Shown here: positions 9,300-17,361 of the stretch, piece after piece | Layout: each line of letters opens with the position of its first letter | How positions within the stretch are numbered: the stretch's first letter is position 1 | Origin: CAZAQV01 sp964487255 | Lineage (GTDB): Bacteria > Myxococcota_A > Polyangia > Polyangiales > CAZAQV01 | Assembly: GCA_964487255.1 (NCBI GenBank) | Contig: CAZAQV010000005.1 | Coordinates: forward strand, 124,001-188,000 | Length of the DNA stretch: 64,000 bases | Direction of reading: 5' to 3' | Notes under the pieces: model-generated | Seen by the model: only the letters and a program-made list of their open reading frames with translations | What the model was told of the DNA's origin: nothing | Database searches by the model: none | Program-made: the position numbers and the translations under genes

Positions 9300-10346
9300 G
9301 TGCATACTCCATGGCGTATGGCGAAACTTGGGTATGTGACATGTATCGTGGCGGTTGGCGTCACGGGCGTTTGGGGCTTTCAAGCGCTCGGCCAAACTCT
9401 TCGGCAAGATCTTGTTGGGCTTGCGGAGGCGACGCCACTGGCCGCGACCAACGCAACCTCCGGGCCAAACCAGATCCCTAGCGTGGGCACAAGTTCGCTC
9501 GCTGGAGTCGCGACCAGCTTCGCGCGTAATCTAGAGCGTCTTGGTCAGCAAGCGGCCGAGTTTTCGAGACGCATGAGCACTGCAGCGGACCGGGTTATCG
9601 ACGCGCACTATGCAGGGGACGCGGATGCGCTAACCCTAGCGCGCATCGAGAGGGAGACGATCCGAGCAGAAGTTGCCGCAAAAGCTGTGGAGCGGGATTC
9701 GATTGCGTTCGAGACGATTATTCGTTCGAACGAAATGTGGGGCACGTCTGAAAAAGAAGTTCGCTTCAATCGTGCGCGGCTCGCTGAGAACGCCTGGAAC
9801 AGCTTTCTCGATGACGTCGCCGACCCGGACCACCCCGCCAGCCTGAAGCCGCTTTTGGAAGCACAACGACGTTCGGTGATAGGCGGCGCGGAGGCTTTTC
9901 TTCGCCGGCATCGCGCCCAACGTTATGATGCGGTTCGCTCACTCGAGTTCGGAGACGCGACCGACTCGAAGCTGTCTCAGTCTTTTCAGAGCCGCTTGCC
10001 GGGTATCGCGGTGCGCTTCACGCCCTCGGACGCCAAGGCAGATCCAGTGGTCGCCCGTTTCCGCCACACGGGTCCGGATCGCAGCGTCTTTGTCGACCTC
10101 GTGGGCAGCGCCGCTGAAGCGAACAAGCTCAACGACGCGCGTCTCAAGCGCCTGGTGGTTCTTCACCAAACCTTCGCAGAAGAACTTGTGAAGCGTAAGA
10201 TCGATTTGGTGGTCGATCTGTGGGAAGGAGCTGAGGATCTGCAGATCGGTCGCGATCGAGTCGGCACCTTTGTGGCGATTGGAATTGACCACCCAACCCT
10301 CGTCGAAGCCGCGATGGACGGAATCGCGCGCGCCACGGACCTCTGA
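9300..10346 (+). CDS. Pseudo-Flp N-terminal helix protein
   Basis: 348 residues. GTG 9300 has a GAGG sequence 8 bases upstream; ATG 9318 is the alternative and leaves the helix intact. The N-terminal region reads LGYVTCIVAVGVTGVWGFQ, then ALGQT: a Gly-Tyr pair at the positions of Glu5-Tyr6 of a Flp pilin and Leu-Gly at positions 24-25, the same spacing as in the 1517 and 10542 proteins. A Thr/Ala/Ser linker follows, then a helical domain rich in Arg/Glu/Ala (about 75-210) and a mixed domain with strand-like segments (GIAVRFTPSD, KIDLVVDLWEG, VGTFVAIGIDHP). I do not recognise it. The first part of the body could form a coiled coil. Confidence 0.72.
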   Translation: MHTPWRMAKLGYVTCIVAVGVTGVWGFQALGQTLRQDLVGLAEATPLAATNATSGPNQIPSVGTSSLAGVATSFARNLERLGQQAAEFSRRMSTAADRVIDAHYAGDADALTLARIERETIRAEVAAKAVERDSIAFETIIRSNEMWGTSEKEVRFNRARLAENAWNSFLDDVADPDHPASLKPLLEAQRRSVIGGAEAFLRRHRAQRYDAVRSLEFGDATDSKLSQSFQSRLPGIAVRFTPSDAKADPVVARFRHTGPDRSVFVDLVGSAAEANKLNDARLKRLVVLHQTFAEELVKRKIDLVVDLWEGAEDLQIGRDRVGTFVAIGIDHPTLVEAAMDGIARATDL

Positions 10347-10541
10347 TCTCCGAGGGACCCACGCCTCTTGAAGTGAGGCGATGGCTGGGCGCACAGGCTG
10401 TTCCCAATCTTTTCGCCAACGTCCTAGGCGGCTGCAGCAGAACCCAGGCTCCGGCTAGGTGCAGAGCCGATCGCAACCGCGAAAGTTCAAAGAAAACGGC
10501 TTGTGTTGCCAGGCACAGCACGTGCATAGAACAACAGGAGC

Positions 10542-12119
10542 GTGAGCGTCCCGTACCGATCGAGCGTCGATACCGCTTCGTTGCTTCGTGAGAAGCGCGG
10601 AACCACCAGCACCAGCTATTTGGTCTGCGCTGCGCTTTTGTTTGTGACCGCAGTTCCCGCGATGGGTGCGTTGGGCGGCTCATTCGAGGCCGCGCTCATT
10701 CAGCCGGTCACGCGGACGACCCGTAGGCCGAGGGTCGGACAGCGAACGCAAGCCGCTGCAACTTCTTTCGTCTCGCGGTTGCTGCGCGTGGATCTGCCTG
10801 CCGACCTGATTTTCGATGTCCGCGAAGCAGCGAGAGCGCTGGAAGTGCAACGATGGGCAGAGCTACCCGCCCAAGAGCTTGACCTGCGACTGGGGCATTA
10901 CGAGCGCCACACCTTTCGACACGCTGCCTCCGCAGGAGTGGCACGGCGCGCGGAACAATCGGGGATCGATGCGGGTTATGAAAACAGGCGTCTAGCTTCT
11001 CAGATCCTTCGCGTTGTGGCTAAGCAAGAGCCGCCTGTCGGCGCGCCGAAACCTGTCGATTGGTCTGCTGCAAGACGTGGTCTTCGTTATATGTTGGCCG
11101 ATGTCACGCCCTCCCTTGTCGAGCACTTCGGCGCCTGGCTAGAGCATAGCAGTCGAGCTTTTCCGCGCGGTGAGCGCGCTCTCGCAAAGCCCGGCTTCGA
11201 AGAGGAAATCGTTCAAATCTATGGCGCATTCGACGCTTTGAGCGCCACGACGGGCCCACACGCCGGGCAGGCGCTGCGGAGCTATTTGAGCATCGTCGAC
11301 TTTGGCAACCGGCGGGCTCGCGCCTGGGGCTTTGACGATGCTTCACTCGAGCGCGCTCGGCGCACTTGGACCGAGATCGGCCCGCACGTCGATCAGCCGG
11401 ACCTTCGCTTGAAGACAGCGATGCGCGGCAATCGCGTCATCATCGACGCGGCGCTCGCACAGCGCCTCGAGGACCTCCGGGCGATTGCTCGCGATCCACG
11501 GCTCTCGCAGCGACTGCGACCTGTTGTGCACAAGGCATTGTCGGACTTCGAGCAGGCCGCTGACGACTTGGCCGCGCTGTCCAACAAGCCCGTGTGGTCG
11601 AAGCGTGATGCGCAGCTCTACAACCACATCTTTGCCTATGCCGATATGCTCGCGCGCAATGAGCGAGCCAAGATATTGTTTCGGGCGCCAGACCATCCCG
11701 GTCAATTTCCGCTCGCCTCGGGATCGATCGGTTATCGCTCCATCCAAGAGCTCCTGGAGCATCCAGAGGCCATCCTGATCGAGACGCCCACCGGCAGCAA
11801 AAAGGTCGTCTCCGTCTCACCACCCTACGTTTTTGCAGTTCACGACTTGTCGCACTTCCACCGCTTTTGGCGCGGCTGGGTGGACAAGCCGGCATGGTTT
11901 GATTCGCTTCTGGACACGGTGTTGGGCTTTTCGAAAACGGATTCCACCCGCCAGCCCTTGCTCCGCAGGCTCTTTGCCATGGCATGGGAGGGCTTTCGCC
12001 AAGGCGGTCGGACGCTTGAAGACTTTCAGCGCCAACGTCTCGCACTGCCGGACGTGCCAGACCTGCTGGACCCGCGAGCCGTCGCCCGGGCGCAAGAGTT
12101 GGCGGCGGACTACGATTAG
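10542..12119 (+). CDS. Pseudo-Flp N-terminal helix protein with His-rich C-terminal segment
   Basis: 525 residues from GTG 10542; an AGGAG lies only one base upstream of that codon, so the start could instead be TTG 10581. Residues about 19-45 read RGTTSTSYLVCAALLF and later ALGGS, very close to a Flp pilin leader (Gly then four residues, a Ser where Glu is normal, then Tyr; Leu-Gly at 24-25). The body is mostly helical. Near the C-terminus there is a His/Asp cluster, VHDLSHFHRFWRGW (about residue 430), preceded by a strand-rich piece; it might bind metal but this is a guess. No homology recognised. Followed 133 bases later by the glycosyltransferase gene. Confidence 0.72.
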   Translation: MSVPYRSSVDTASLLREKRGTTSTSYLVCAALLFVTAVPAMGALGGSFEAALIQPVTRTTRRPRVGQRTQAAATSFVSRLLRVDLPADLIFDVREAARALEVQRWAELPAQELDLRLGHYERHTFRHAASAGVARRAEQSGIDAGYENRRLASQILRVVAKQEPPVGAPKPVDWSAARRGLRYMLADVTPSLVEHFGAWLEHSSRAFPRGERALAKPGFEEEIVQIYGAFDALSATTGPHAGQALRSYLSIVDFGNRRARAWGFDDASLERARRTWTEIGPHVDQPDLRLKTAMRGNRVIIDAALAQRLEDLRAIARDPRLSQRLRPVVHKALSDFEQAADDLAALSNKPVWSKRDAQLYNHIFAYADMLARNERAKILFRAPDHPGQFPLASGSIGYRSIQELLEHPEAILIETPTGSKKVVSVSPPYVFAVHDLSHFHRFWRGWVDKPAWFDSLLDTVLGFSKTDSTRQPLLRRLFAMAWEGFRQGGRTLEDFQRQRLALPDVPDLLDPRAVARAQELAADYD

Positions 12120-12167
12120 CGGGCTGTGTGCAAGATGCACAACAAAGCGGTAACTTCCGACACGGCG

Positions 12168-12189
12168 TGACATTTGAGTGACAATTGAG
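12168..12189 (+). promoter_or_regulatory. Tandem 11-base direct repeat upstream of the glycosyltransferase
   Basis: Two adjoining 11-mers, TGACATTTGAG and TGACAATTGAG, match at 9 of 11 positions and lie 63-85 bases before ATG 12253. A weak promoter reading (GTGACA, 18 bases, GATACG) overlaps them. Tandem short repeats of this type often bind a dimeric regulator; no specific family is claimed. Confidence 0.25.
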
Positions 12190-12252
12190 CGGATACGCTT
12201 TCTTTAGGCGCCACGTGGCTCTTGGCCAACGGTGCGCGAAGGAGAGCGCTCA

Positions 12253-13698
12253 ATGGATTACTTCGTCATCGCCATGTACATGATGGTTCTCGGCATCCTG
12301 GCCGTCTATGGATTTCACCGCGGCCACCTCTTGTATCTTTACTACAAGCATAAGCGGAACATGCCCGAGCCCAAGGCGAAGTTTGACGAGCTGCCCGTGA
12401 TCACCGTGCAGCTGCCCATGTTCAACGAGATGTACGTGGCTGAGCGGCTGATCGAGTCGGTCAGTAAACTCGATTACCCGAAGGACAAACTCGAGATTCA
12501 GGTGCTCGATGATTCGACCGACGAGACGCGGCAGATCGCGCTGGCCAAAGTCGAAGAGATGCAAGCACGTGGCTTCGACGCGACCTACATCCACCGTGTC
12601 GATCGCACGGGTTACAAAGCGGGTGCGCTTGAAGCCGGTCATAAGGTTGCCAAGGGCGAGTTTTTGATCGTGTTCGACGCCGATTTCATGCCGACGGCGC
12701 CCATTCTCAAACAACTCGTCCACTACTTCACCGACGAGAGCGTGGCCATGGTGCAAGCTCGTTGGGGTCACCTCAACCGCGAGTACTCGCTGCTCACCCA
12801 AGTTCAGTCCATGATGCTCGACGGTCACTTCGTCATCGAACACATTGCGCGCAATCGTTCGGGCCGCTTTTTTAACTTTAATGGCACGGCGGGCATCTGG
12901 CGCAAAGAGGCAATCGTCGACGCGGGCGGTTGGCAGCACGATACGGTCACCGAAGACATGGACCTTAGCTTCCGCGCGCAGCTCAAGGGCTGGAAGTTTA
13001 TCTACGTGCCCGACGCGCTGGCGCCGGCCGAGATTCCGTGCGAGATGAACTCCTTCAAGACCCAGCAGTTTCGTTGGGCCAAAGGTTCGGCACAGACCGC
13101 CCGCAAGCTCCTCCCAACGGTGCTCAAGGCGGATATTCCGTTCAAGGTCAAACTCGAGGCCATTTTTCACCTGACGAACAACTTTGCCTACGTCTTTCTC
13201 GTCATCCTCGCCTTCTTGCAGCTGCCGAACATGCTGCTGCGAAAACGCCTCGACAACCCGGAGCTACTGCTGCTCGATGTGCCGCTCTTCGCGCTGACCA
13301 GCGGCTCGATCGTGCTCTTCTACATCACCAGCCACCGCGCGCTGTATCAGAACTTCTGGGAGGCCGTGAAGCGCCTTCCGATGATGATGGCGCTGGGCAT
13401 TGGGCTTTCGATCAACAACACGCTCGCGGTGATCGCAGGTCTCTTCGGCAATGACATCGAGTTTGTGCGCACGCCCAAGCACGGCGTCACAACCGCAACC
13501 GCGCACAAGTGGAAGAAGAAGAAGTACCGCGCTGGCCGCATGCTCCACAGCATGTTCGAACTCGGGCTCGGTCTATACTTCGTCGCGACGATCGGCCTGG
13601 CCATTGTGACCGGCTCATGGGTCAGCATTCCCTTCCTCGTGCTTTTCATGGTCGGCTTTCTTTACGTCGGATCGCTGAGCCTCTACCAGAGCCGCTGA
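12253..13698 (+). CDS. Membrane family 2 glycosyltransferase, cellulose/mannan synthase-like
   Basis: 481 residues. Processive-type GT2 enzyme: N-terminal membrane helix (2-25), cytoplasmic GT-A domain with QLPMFNE, DDSTD (86-90), FDADF (141-145), TEDMD (233-237) and the QQFRW motif (271-275) of processive synthases, then four or more C-terminal helices. Closest in feel to plant CslA-like mannan/glucomannan synthases and bacterial relatives; the sugar made is unknown. ATG 12253 has AAGGAG 8 bases upstream and is preferred to GTG 12232. No PilZ domain. A 20-base imperfect tandem duplication at the stop has shortened the C-terminus (see findings). It sits inside the run of pseudo-Flp genes. Confidence 0.9.
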   Translation: MDYFVIAMYMMVLGILAVYGFHRGHLLYLYYKHKRNMPEPKAKFDELPVITVQLPMFNEMYVAERLIESVSKLDYPKDKLEIQVLDDSTDETRQIALAKVEEMQARGFDATYIHRVDRTGYKAGALEAGHKVAKGEFLIVFDADFMPTAPILKQLVHYFTDESVAMVQARWGHLNREYSLLTQVQSMMLDGHFVIEHIARNRSGRFFNFNGTAGIWRKEAIVDAGGWQHDTVTEDMDLSFRAQLKGWKFIYVPDALAPAEIPCEMNSFKTQQFRWAKGSAQTARKLLPTVLKADIPFKVKLEAIFHLTNNFAYVFLVILAFLQLPNMLLRKRLDNPELLLLDVPLFALTSGSIVLFYITSHRALYQNFWEAVKRLPMMMALGIGLSINNTLAVIAGLFGNDIEFVRTPKHGVTTATAHKWKKKKYRAGRMLHSMFELGLGLYFVATIGLAIVTGSWVSIPFLVLFMVGFLYVGSLSLYQSR

Positions 13699-13712
13699 GC
13701 CTCTACCAAAGG
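13673..13712 (+). repeat. 20-base imperfect tandem duplication over the glycosyltransferase stop codon
   Basis: Two adjoining 20-mers beginning CGCTGAGCCTCTACCA match at 18 of 20 positions (13673-13692 and 13693-13712). The in-frame TGA at 13696-13698 lies in the second copy. Removing one copy restores a frame that continues 26 codons beyond Leu-Tyr to TAA at 13788-13790. Confidence 0.85.
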
Positions 13713-13873
13713 CGCCGCGTGGCCGAGCATTCGCAGACCACAGCAGGTGGCTGGTTTGTAGGCCGGCTGCTTTGTGGGGCTGGACTCTAAACGCTGCAAT
13801 ATTCGGGAGTTCTGCAATTGGAGGCGTACCTTTGCGCGGGCATGTCTTTTGCTGTGCCTATGCGTAGGATCGC

Positions 13874-14902
13874 ATGCCTACCAGCAACCATAAGCGGGTG
13901 GCCCAATCACGCCAAGGGCAGGCGATGGTTGGCGCCACGCTCCTGAGCGTTGTCGCCATCGTTGCGCTCAGCTCGTTTGTTATGCTTGGTCGGAGCTACG
14001 TGCGCTCGCTTCTGGATGGCAGTACCTCTGCTTCTCCCAAGACAATTCCCTTGCGCGAGCTGCAAGCCCCCAACCTGTCGTCGACCTCTGTTCACAACCT
14101 TCCCGAGCTGCGTTCGACATCAGCGAGTGCCTTACAACTGCTCGGAGGTATCCTTCGTCGCCTGCCCGACGGGGCCACGTCCGTTTTTTCGAGAGTGGAT
14201 GATCTTCCATCGCCCGGAAGCGACCTTTATCGCGTCGCGCAGCATAGCTTGGCTGAGCAACTTCGAACTCAGGGGTATGCCATCGTAGACTTGCGTGCCA
14301 CCGACGCCATGCTCGGGCGCTTTCGTTTTTCAACACCGCATCAGGAAACCAATGTTGCTCGCTGGTTCGACCAATTTACCGATTTACCTGAGCACGGGAT
14401 TCGTCTGCGGACGGGGCAGCGGGCAACGCGCAAGGAGGAGAGTGCGCTGACGACGGGTACTTTCCATTGGCATCCCGACAGGCGACGCTTTACCGGTCTT
14501 TTTCAAATCCAAGCCGGAGGTACGCAAATTGCCCCTGCGTCGGTGCGTTGGGAGGTTTCTGCCTTCGAGGAGCTAGCCGATCTTTCGCAGCGTGTCTTCG
14601 CGGGTCTTCGCAACAAGACGAACCTCTCGTCGATCGAGCAGAAGCAAGCGCTCATTGCCCGCTACTGGGACGAGCTGGAGGCGGCTCGACCTGGTCTACG
14701 TGCCACGCTCGATGAAGGCTCGGTCTTCACTGAACCGGGGGAGCTTTTGGTTTTTACCGGTCGGTCGAGTGACCCCGGAGGCGCGAGCCCGCGGCCCTTC
14801 GGTCCGCTACTGCACCGCCGACCCGCCGAACACCTCAACGCGCGACGCGTGCTTTGGACCCTTCGTGGCGATGAGATCCACATGCCTTGGCTCGAGAACT
14901 GA
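13874..14902 (+). CDS. Pseudo-Flp N-terminal helix protein
   Basis: 342 residues from ATG 13874. The N-terminus SRQGQAMVGATLL closely copies a Flp pilin processing region (Gly-Gln-Ala-Met-Val), but the Glu expected next is Gly; a hydrophobic stretch follows and ends MLGRS, one residue shorter than in the sister proteins. Then a Ser/Leu/Pro linker and a body of about 250 residues with strand-like segments (GYAIVDLRATD, FHWHPDRRRFTGLFQIQAGG) and a C-terminal half rich in Arg/Glu. No known domain recognised. It lies 175 bases after the glycosyltransferase and 108 bases before the lectin lipoprotein. Confidence 0.72.
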   Translation: MPTSNHKRVAQSRQGQAMVGATLLSVVAIVALSSFVMLGRSYVRSLLDGSTSASPKTIPLRELQAPNLSSTSVHNLPELRSTSASALQLLGGILRRLPDGATSVFSRVDDLPSPGSDLYRVAQHSLAEQLRTQGYAIVDLRATDAMLGRFRFSTPHQETNVARWFDQFTDLPEHGIRLRTGQRATRKEESALTTGTFHWHPDRRRFTGLFQIQAGGTQIAPASVRWEVSAFEELADLSQRVFAGLRNKTNLSSIEQKQALIARYWDELEAARPGLRATLDEGSVFTEPGELLVFTGRSSDPGGASPRPFGPLLHRRPAEHLNARRVLWTLRGDEIHMPWLEN

Positions 14903-15010
14903 GTCGCGTTGGGTACCGACAGGTGCGTTCTTGGTTTGCTCTGACACAGGGGCTTTGTCTGCCTCTGCCTACATTGAATTAATCAACGTTGTGCACCAGA
15001 CTTATTCAAG

Positions 15011-15736
15011 ATGAGGGGTGCAGTGATAGTGCTTGGGCTGGTGTGTGTCCTTTCAGGGTGCGGACGATTCTTCTTTGAGAATGGGTCAGGCACAAACACA
15101 TCGTCGATTGACGGCGATGGACAGTTGCCTATTTTGCAGGGAGACGCTGCACAAGTCGCGGATGCTGCTTCCCTTATCGATGGAAGCGGCTCGATCGACG
15201 GAGCCTTGCGCGATGCCCAAAGCATGGATGCCAGCGTCGGGATGGATGCCAGCGTCGGGATGGATGCCAGCGTCGGGATGGATGCCAGCGTCGGGATGGA
15301 TGCCAGCGCCGGCACGGATGCATCGGGCCCCTCAGGCGATGCGATGACCGCGAATTGCCCCGGTTTTCTTTGGCCAACCAACAACCATTGTTACTACCTC
15401 GCAGCTCCGAGCGGAGCGGGGACATGGAATCCCAACGCGTGTGGTCCAAGTGCCTGGCTGGTAGCGTTTTCTTCGTTGGCGGAGAACGAAGCGGTGGCGC
15501 CCTTTTTTACCGCATCGGGATTGGTGTGGATCGGTCTTAGTGACTGGGTCACTGAAGGCCAGTACGTGTGGTCGAATGGTGAGGCCTTCAGCTTCACAAA
15601 CTGGCGCCCGCGAGAGCCCGACAACGGCCCGATGAACGAAGAGCACGACTGTGTGGCAATGGATCCGGTCACAGGATTGTGGGAGACGTACCGATGCGGC
15701 CGCGCGCTTCAAGCGGTTTGCGAAAAACCTCTGTAG
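15011..15736 (+). CDS. C-type lectin-like domain lipoprotein with VNTR linker
   Basis: 241 residues. Signal peptide MRGAVIVLGLVCVLSGC with lipobox Cys17, an Asp/Ser/Gly-rich linker (about 25-115) containing a six-residue repeat MDASVG, then a C-type lectin-like domain (about 115-241) with paired Cys, WIGLSD, WSNGEAFSFTNWRPREPDN, EHDCVAMD and a final CEKPL. The EPDN and Trp-based motifs resemble Ca-dependent carbohydrate-binding lectins, but which sugar or whether Ca is bound is not shown. Probably anchored outside the inner leaflet and displayed on the envelope. Converges on the gene ending at 15848. Confidence 0.85.
   Translation: MRGAVIVLGLVCVLSGCGRFFFENGSGTNTSSIDGDGQLPILQGDAAQVADAASLIDGSGSIDGALRDAQSMDASVGMDASVGMDASVGMDASVGMDASAGTDASGPSGDAMTANCPGFLWPTNNHCYYLAAPSGAGTWNPNACGPSAWLVAFSSLAENEAVAPFFTASGLVWIGLSDWVTEGQYVWSNGEAFSFTNWRPREPDNGPMNEEHDCVAMDPVTGLWETYRCGRALQAVCEKPL
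15224..15313 (+). repeat. 18-base tandem repeat in the lectin lipoprotein
   Basis: Five tandem 18-base units, ATGGATGCCAGCGTCGGG, encode Met-Asp-Ala-Ser-Val-Gly. Four copies are identical and the fifth (15296-15313) is divergent. A 16- to 18-fold shorter partial relative follows at 15314. In-frame length suits slippage without frameshift. Confidence 0.95.
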
Positions 15737-15792
15737 AGCGCAGCGCCTCCTCGAAGCTTGGCGAGAATTGCTTCGGCGTGCGCCAAAAGAAT

Positions 15793-15825
15793 GGGCGCAC
15801 GCTCTTGGGGAAAGAACGTGCGCCC
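15793..15825 (-). terminator. Hairpin terminator of the basic periplasmic protein gene
   Basis: A 9-base-pair stem, GGGCGCACG against CGTGCGCCC, with a 15-base loop lies in the convergent gap. On the minus strand it is followed by ATTCTTTT, a fair U-tract, so it best serves the gene ending at 15848; it could also stop the lectin gene. Confidence 0.6.
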
Positions 15826-15847
15826 CGGACGGGGAAGAGGGGATAAA

Positions 15848-16294
15848 CTAGCTTTCGCGCTTCGAGGCGAGGCGCCTTTTCTTGGCCTCGATGCGACGGA
15901 TCTGGGCGTTCTCGTGAGCCGCAGTCTTCTTGTCGTCACGAAGTTCGAGCTTCTTCTCGATGATGGCTTTGCGAAGCGTCGTTTGCGCTGCAACCCGAGC
16001 CTTCGCGGTGCCTTGCTCGACATGAGACCGAGCTTCTTCTGAGCGCTTGTGCTTGCTCTCGGTGCTGCGACGGGGGAGCTTGTTCCAGCGGCCACGGTCC
16101 GCGACTTTGCGTTCCTCAGACGTCATGTTGCGAAACGCTGCGCGGTGTTCTGCAAACGCGGACTTTTCTTCCGCACGCAAACCACGGTTTTCGTCCGTTA
16201 CGTTCGCGGCCTTGTCGGTGGTTTGGGTTGCCACGGCGGATACTCCACCGAACAAAAGGGATGATGCGAGCATGGCGTGGATGGGGTTGATCAT
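15848..16294 (-). CDS. Small, highly charged, helical exported protein
   Basis: 148 residues from ATG 16294, which has a GAGGA ribosome-binding sequence; the frame open to 16549 has no such support. N-terminal MINPIHAMLASSLLFGGVSA looks like a cleavable signal peptide. The mature part is about 40 percent Arg/Lys/Glu (AEEKSAFAEHRAAFRN, SEERKVADRGRW, AIIEKKLELRDDKK, RRIEAKKRRLASKRES) and probably one long helix or coiled coil. No family recognised; similar charged helical proteins occur as periplasmic chaperone-like or nucleoid-like factors, but this is speculation. It ends on the hairpin terminator at 15793. Confidence 0.65.
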   Translation of the reverse strand: MINPIHAMLASSLLFGGVSAVATQTTDKAANVTDENRGLRAEEKSAFAEHRAAFRNMTSEERKVADRGRWNKLPRRSTESKHKRSEEARSHVEQGTAKARVAAQTTLRKAIIEKKLELRDDKKTAAHENAQIRRIEAKKRRLASKRES

Positions 16295-16583
16295 GGTGTC
16301 CTCGTTTCCTGCGGCCGTGGGTTGCGCCGCATGGAAGTATCGACGCGCGTCCGTCGCACTTTGGTTCGTCGTCGCTCGTAAAGTTATGTAAACCAGCAAA
16401 AAGACAGTGTTTGCAGCGCATGAGCGGCGCCGCTGTCGTGCATTGAGCAACGACAGTGCCGGAAGAAAAGACCAATCATCACAGGCCCACCGGACAGATC
16501 TGGCAGACGCCTGGTGCGATGTCGGTGTGCGGCGGAGCTTGACGCACATTCTGATCGAAGCGCCGAGAGGCTAGTATGAGAGC

Positions 16584-17351
16584 GTGGGTGTACGCTTGTC
16601 GCAGTGTGCGAAGCAGCAGATGCGTTCGGCCGCGTTTCTAGGAAGCGTGGTCGCGCTCAGCAGCGCAGCACTCGGCTACCTCGTGACACAGCGACCGCTC
16701 ATTGGATTCGCGCTGTTTGCCATCGCGACCTTGGGTGAAATCGGCACGCTCTATGCGATCCATCGCATTGCCACGAGTGAAGCACGAGCGAGCCAGCTCG
16801 CAGCGCGCGACCCGCTCACGGGGCTTTTGAACCGACGTGGACTGGAAAGCGTCGTCGAAGCCCAGTGGTCGATCGCGAAGAGTTTCCGGCACCAGGTCGC
16901 TGTGCTTGTTCTCGACCTCGACGACTTCAAGAAAGTCAACGACGAGTTCGGGCACGATGTGGGGGACGCAAGCTTGGTCGCAACAGCGCGCGCGTTGCGG
17001 CGTTGCGCGAAGCGCGACATGGACTTCATTGCACGCACCGGCGGTGACGAGTTCTTAATCCTGCTCAGCAATACGTCCCACGTTGAGGCCAAGATCCTTT
17101 GTCGCCGGGTGTGGCGCGAGATTGCGATGGCCGGAGCGGAGAGCGACACGCAACTCACGGCAAGTGTCGGGCTCGCCGTTGGCAAGCCGTTTGAAGTCAG
17201 CTTTGAAGAGCTTTTTCGACAGGCCGACCAACACCTGCTTGCGGCAAAGAACTCAGCAGGAACGCACGTTTCAGGCGACCGAATCTCCGTTGTGGACGCT
17301 TCGACCGAAGCGGTGCTGCAGGTGTCTGGAAGAGAGAGCACCAACAGCTAG
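16584..17351 (+). CDS. Membrane diguanylate cyclase (GGDEF)
   Basis: 255 residues from GTG 16584 (alternative ATG 16620). Two N-terminal membrane helices (about 15-58) and no periplasmic sensor of any size, then a single GGDEF domain: DPLTGLLNRRG, LDLDDFKKVND with HDVGD, and an intact GGDEF active site in ARTGGDEF. Five residues before the signature lies RDMD, the RxxD allosteric I-site, so product inhibition is expected. It should make c-di-GMP at the membrane. The stop lies ten bases from the stop of the porin gene on the other strand. Confidence 0.93.
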   Translation: MGVRLSQCAKQQMRSAAFLGSVVALSSAALGYLVTQRPLIGFALFAIATLGEIGTLYAIHRIATSEARASQLAARDPLTGLLNRRGLESVVEAQWSIAKSFRHQVAVLVLDLDDFKKVNDEFGHDVGDASLVATARALRRCAKRDMDFIARTGGDEFLILLSNTSHVEAKILCRRVWREIAMAGAESDTQLTASVGLAVGKPFEVSFEELFRQADQHLLAAKNSAGTHVSGDRISVVDASTEAVLQVSGRESTNS

Positions 17352-17361
17352 ACGGGGGCGT

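Noticed and set aside
12250..13170. Long antisense frame over the glycosyltransferase
   Set aside because: Shadow of a strongly conserved GT2 gene, no independent support.
15224..15313. 18-base repeats as a CRISPR or origin iteron
   Set aside because: They are in frame inside a protein linker with no spacers and the amino-acid repeat is simple.
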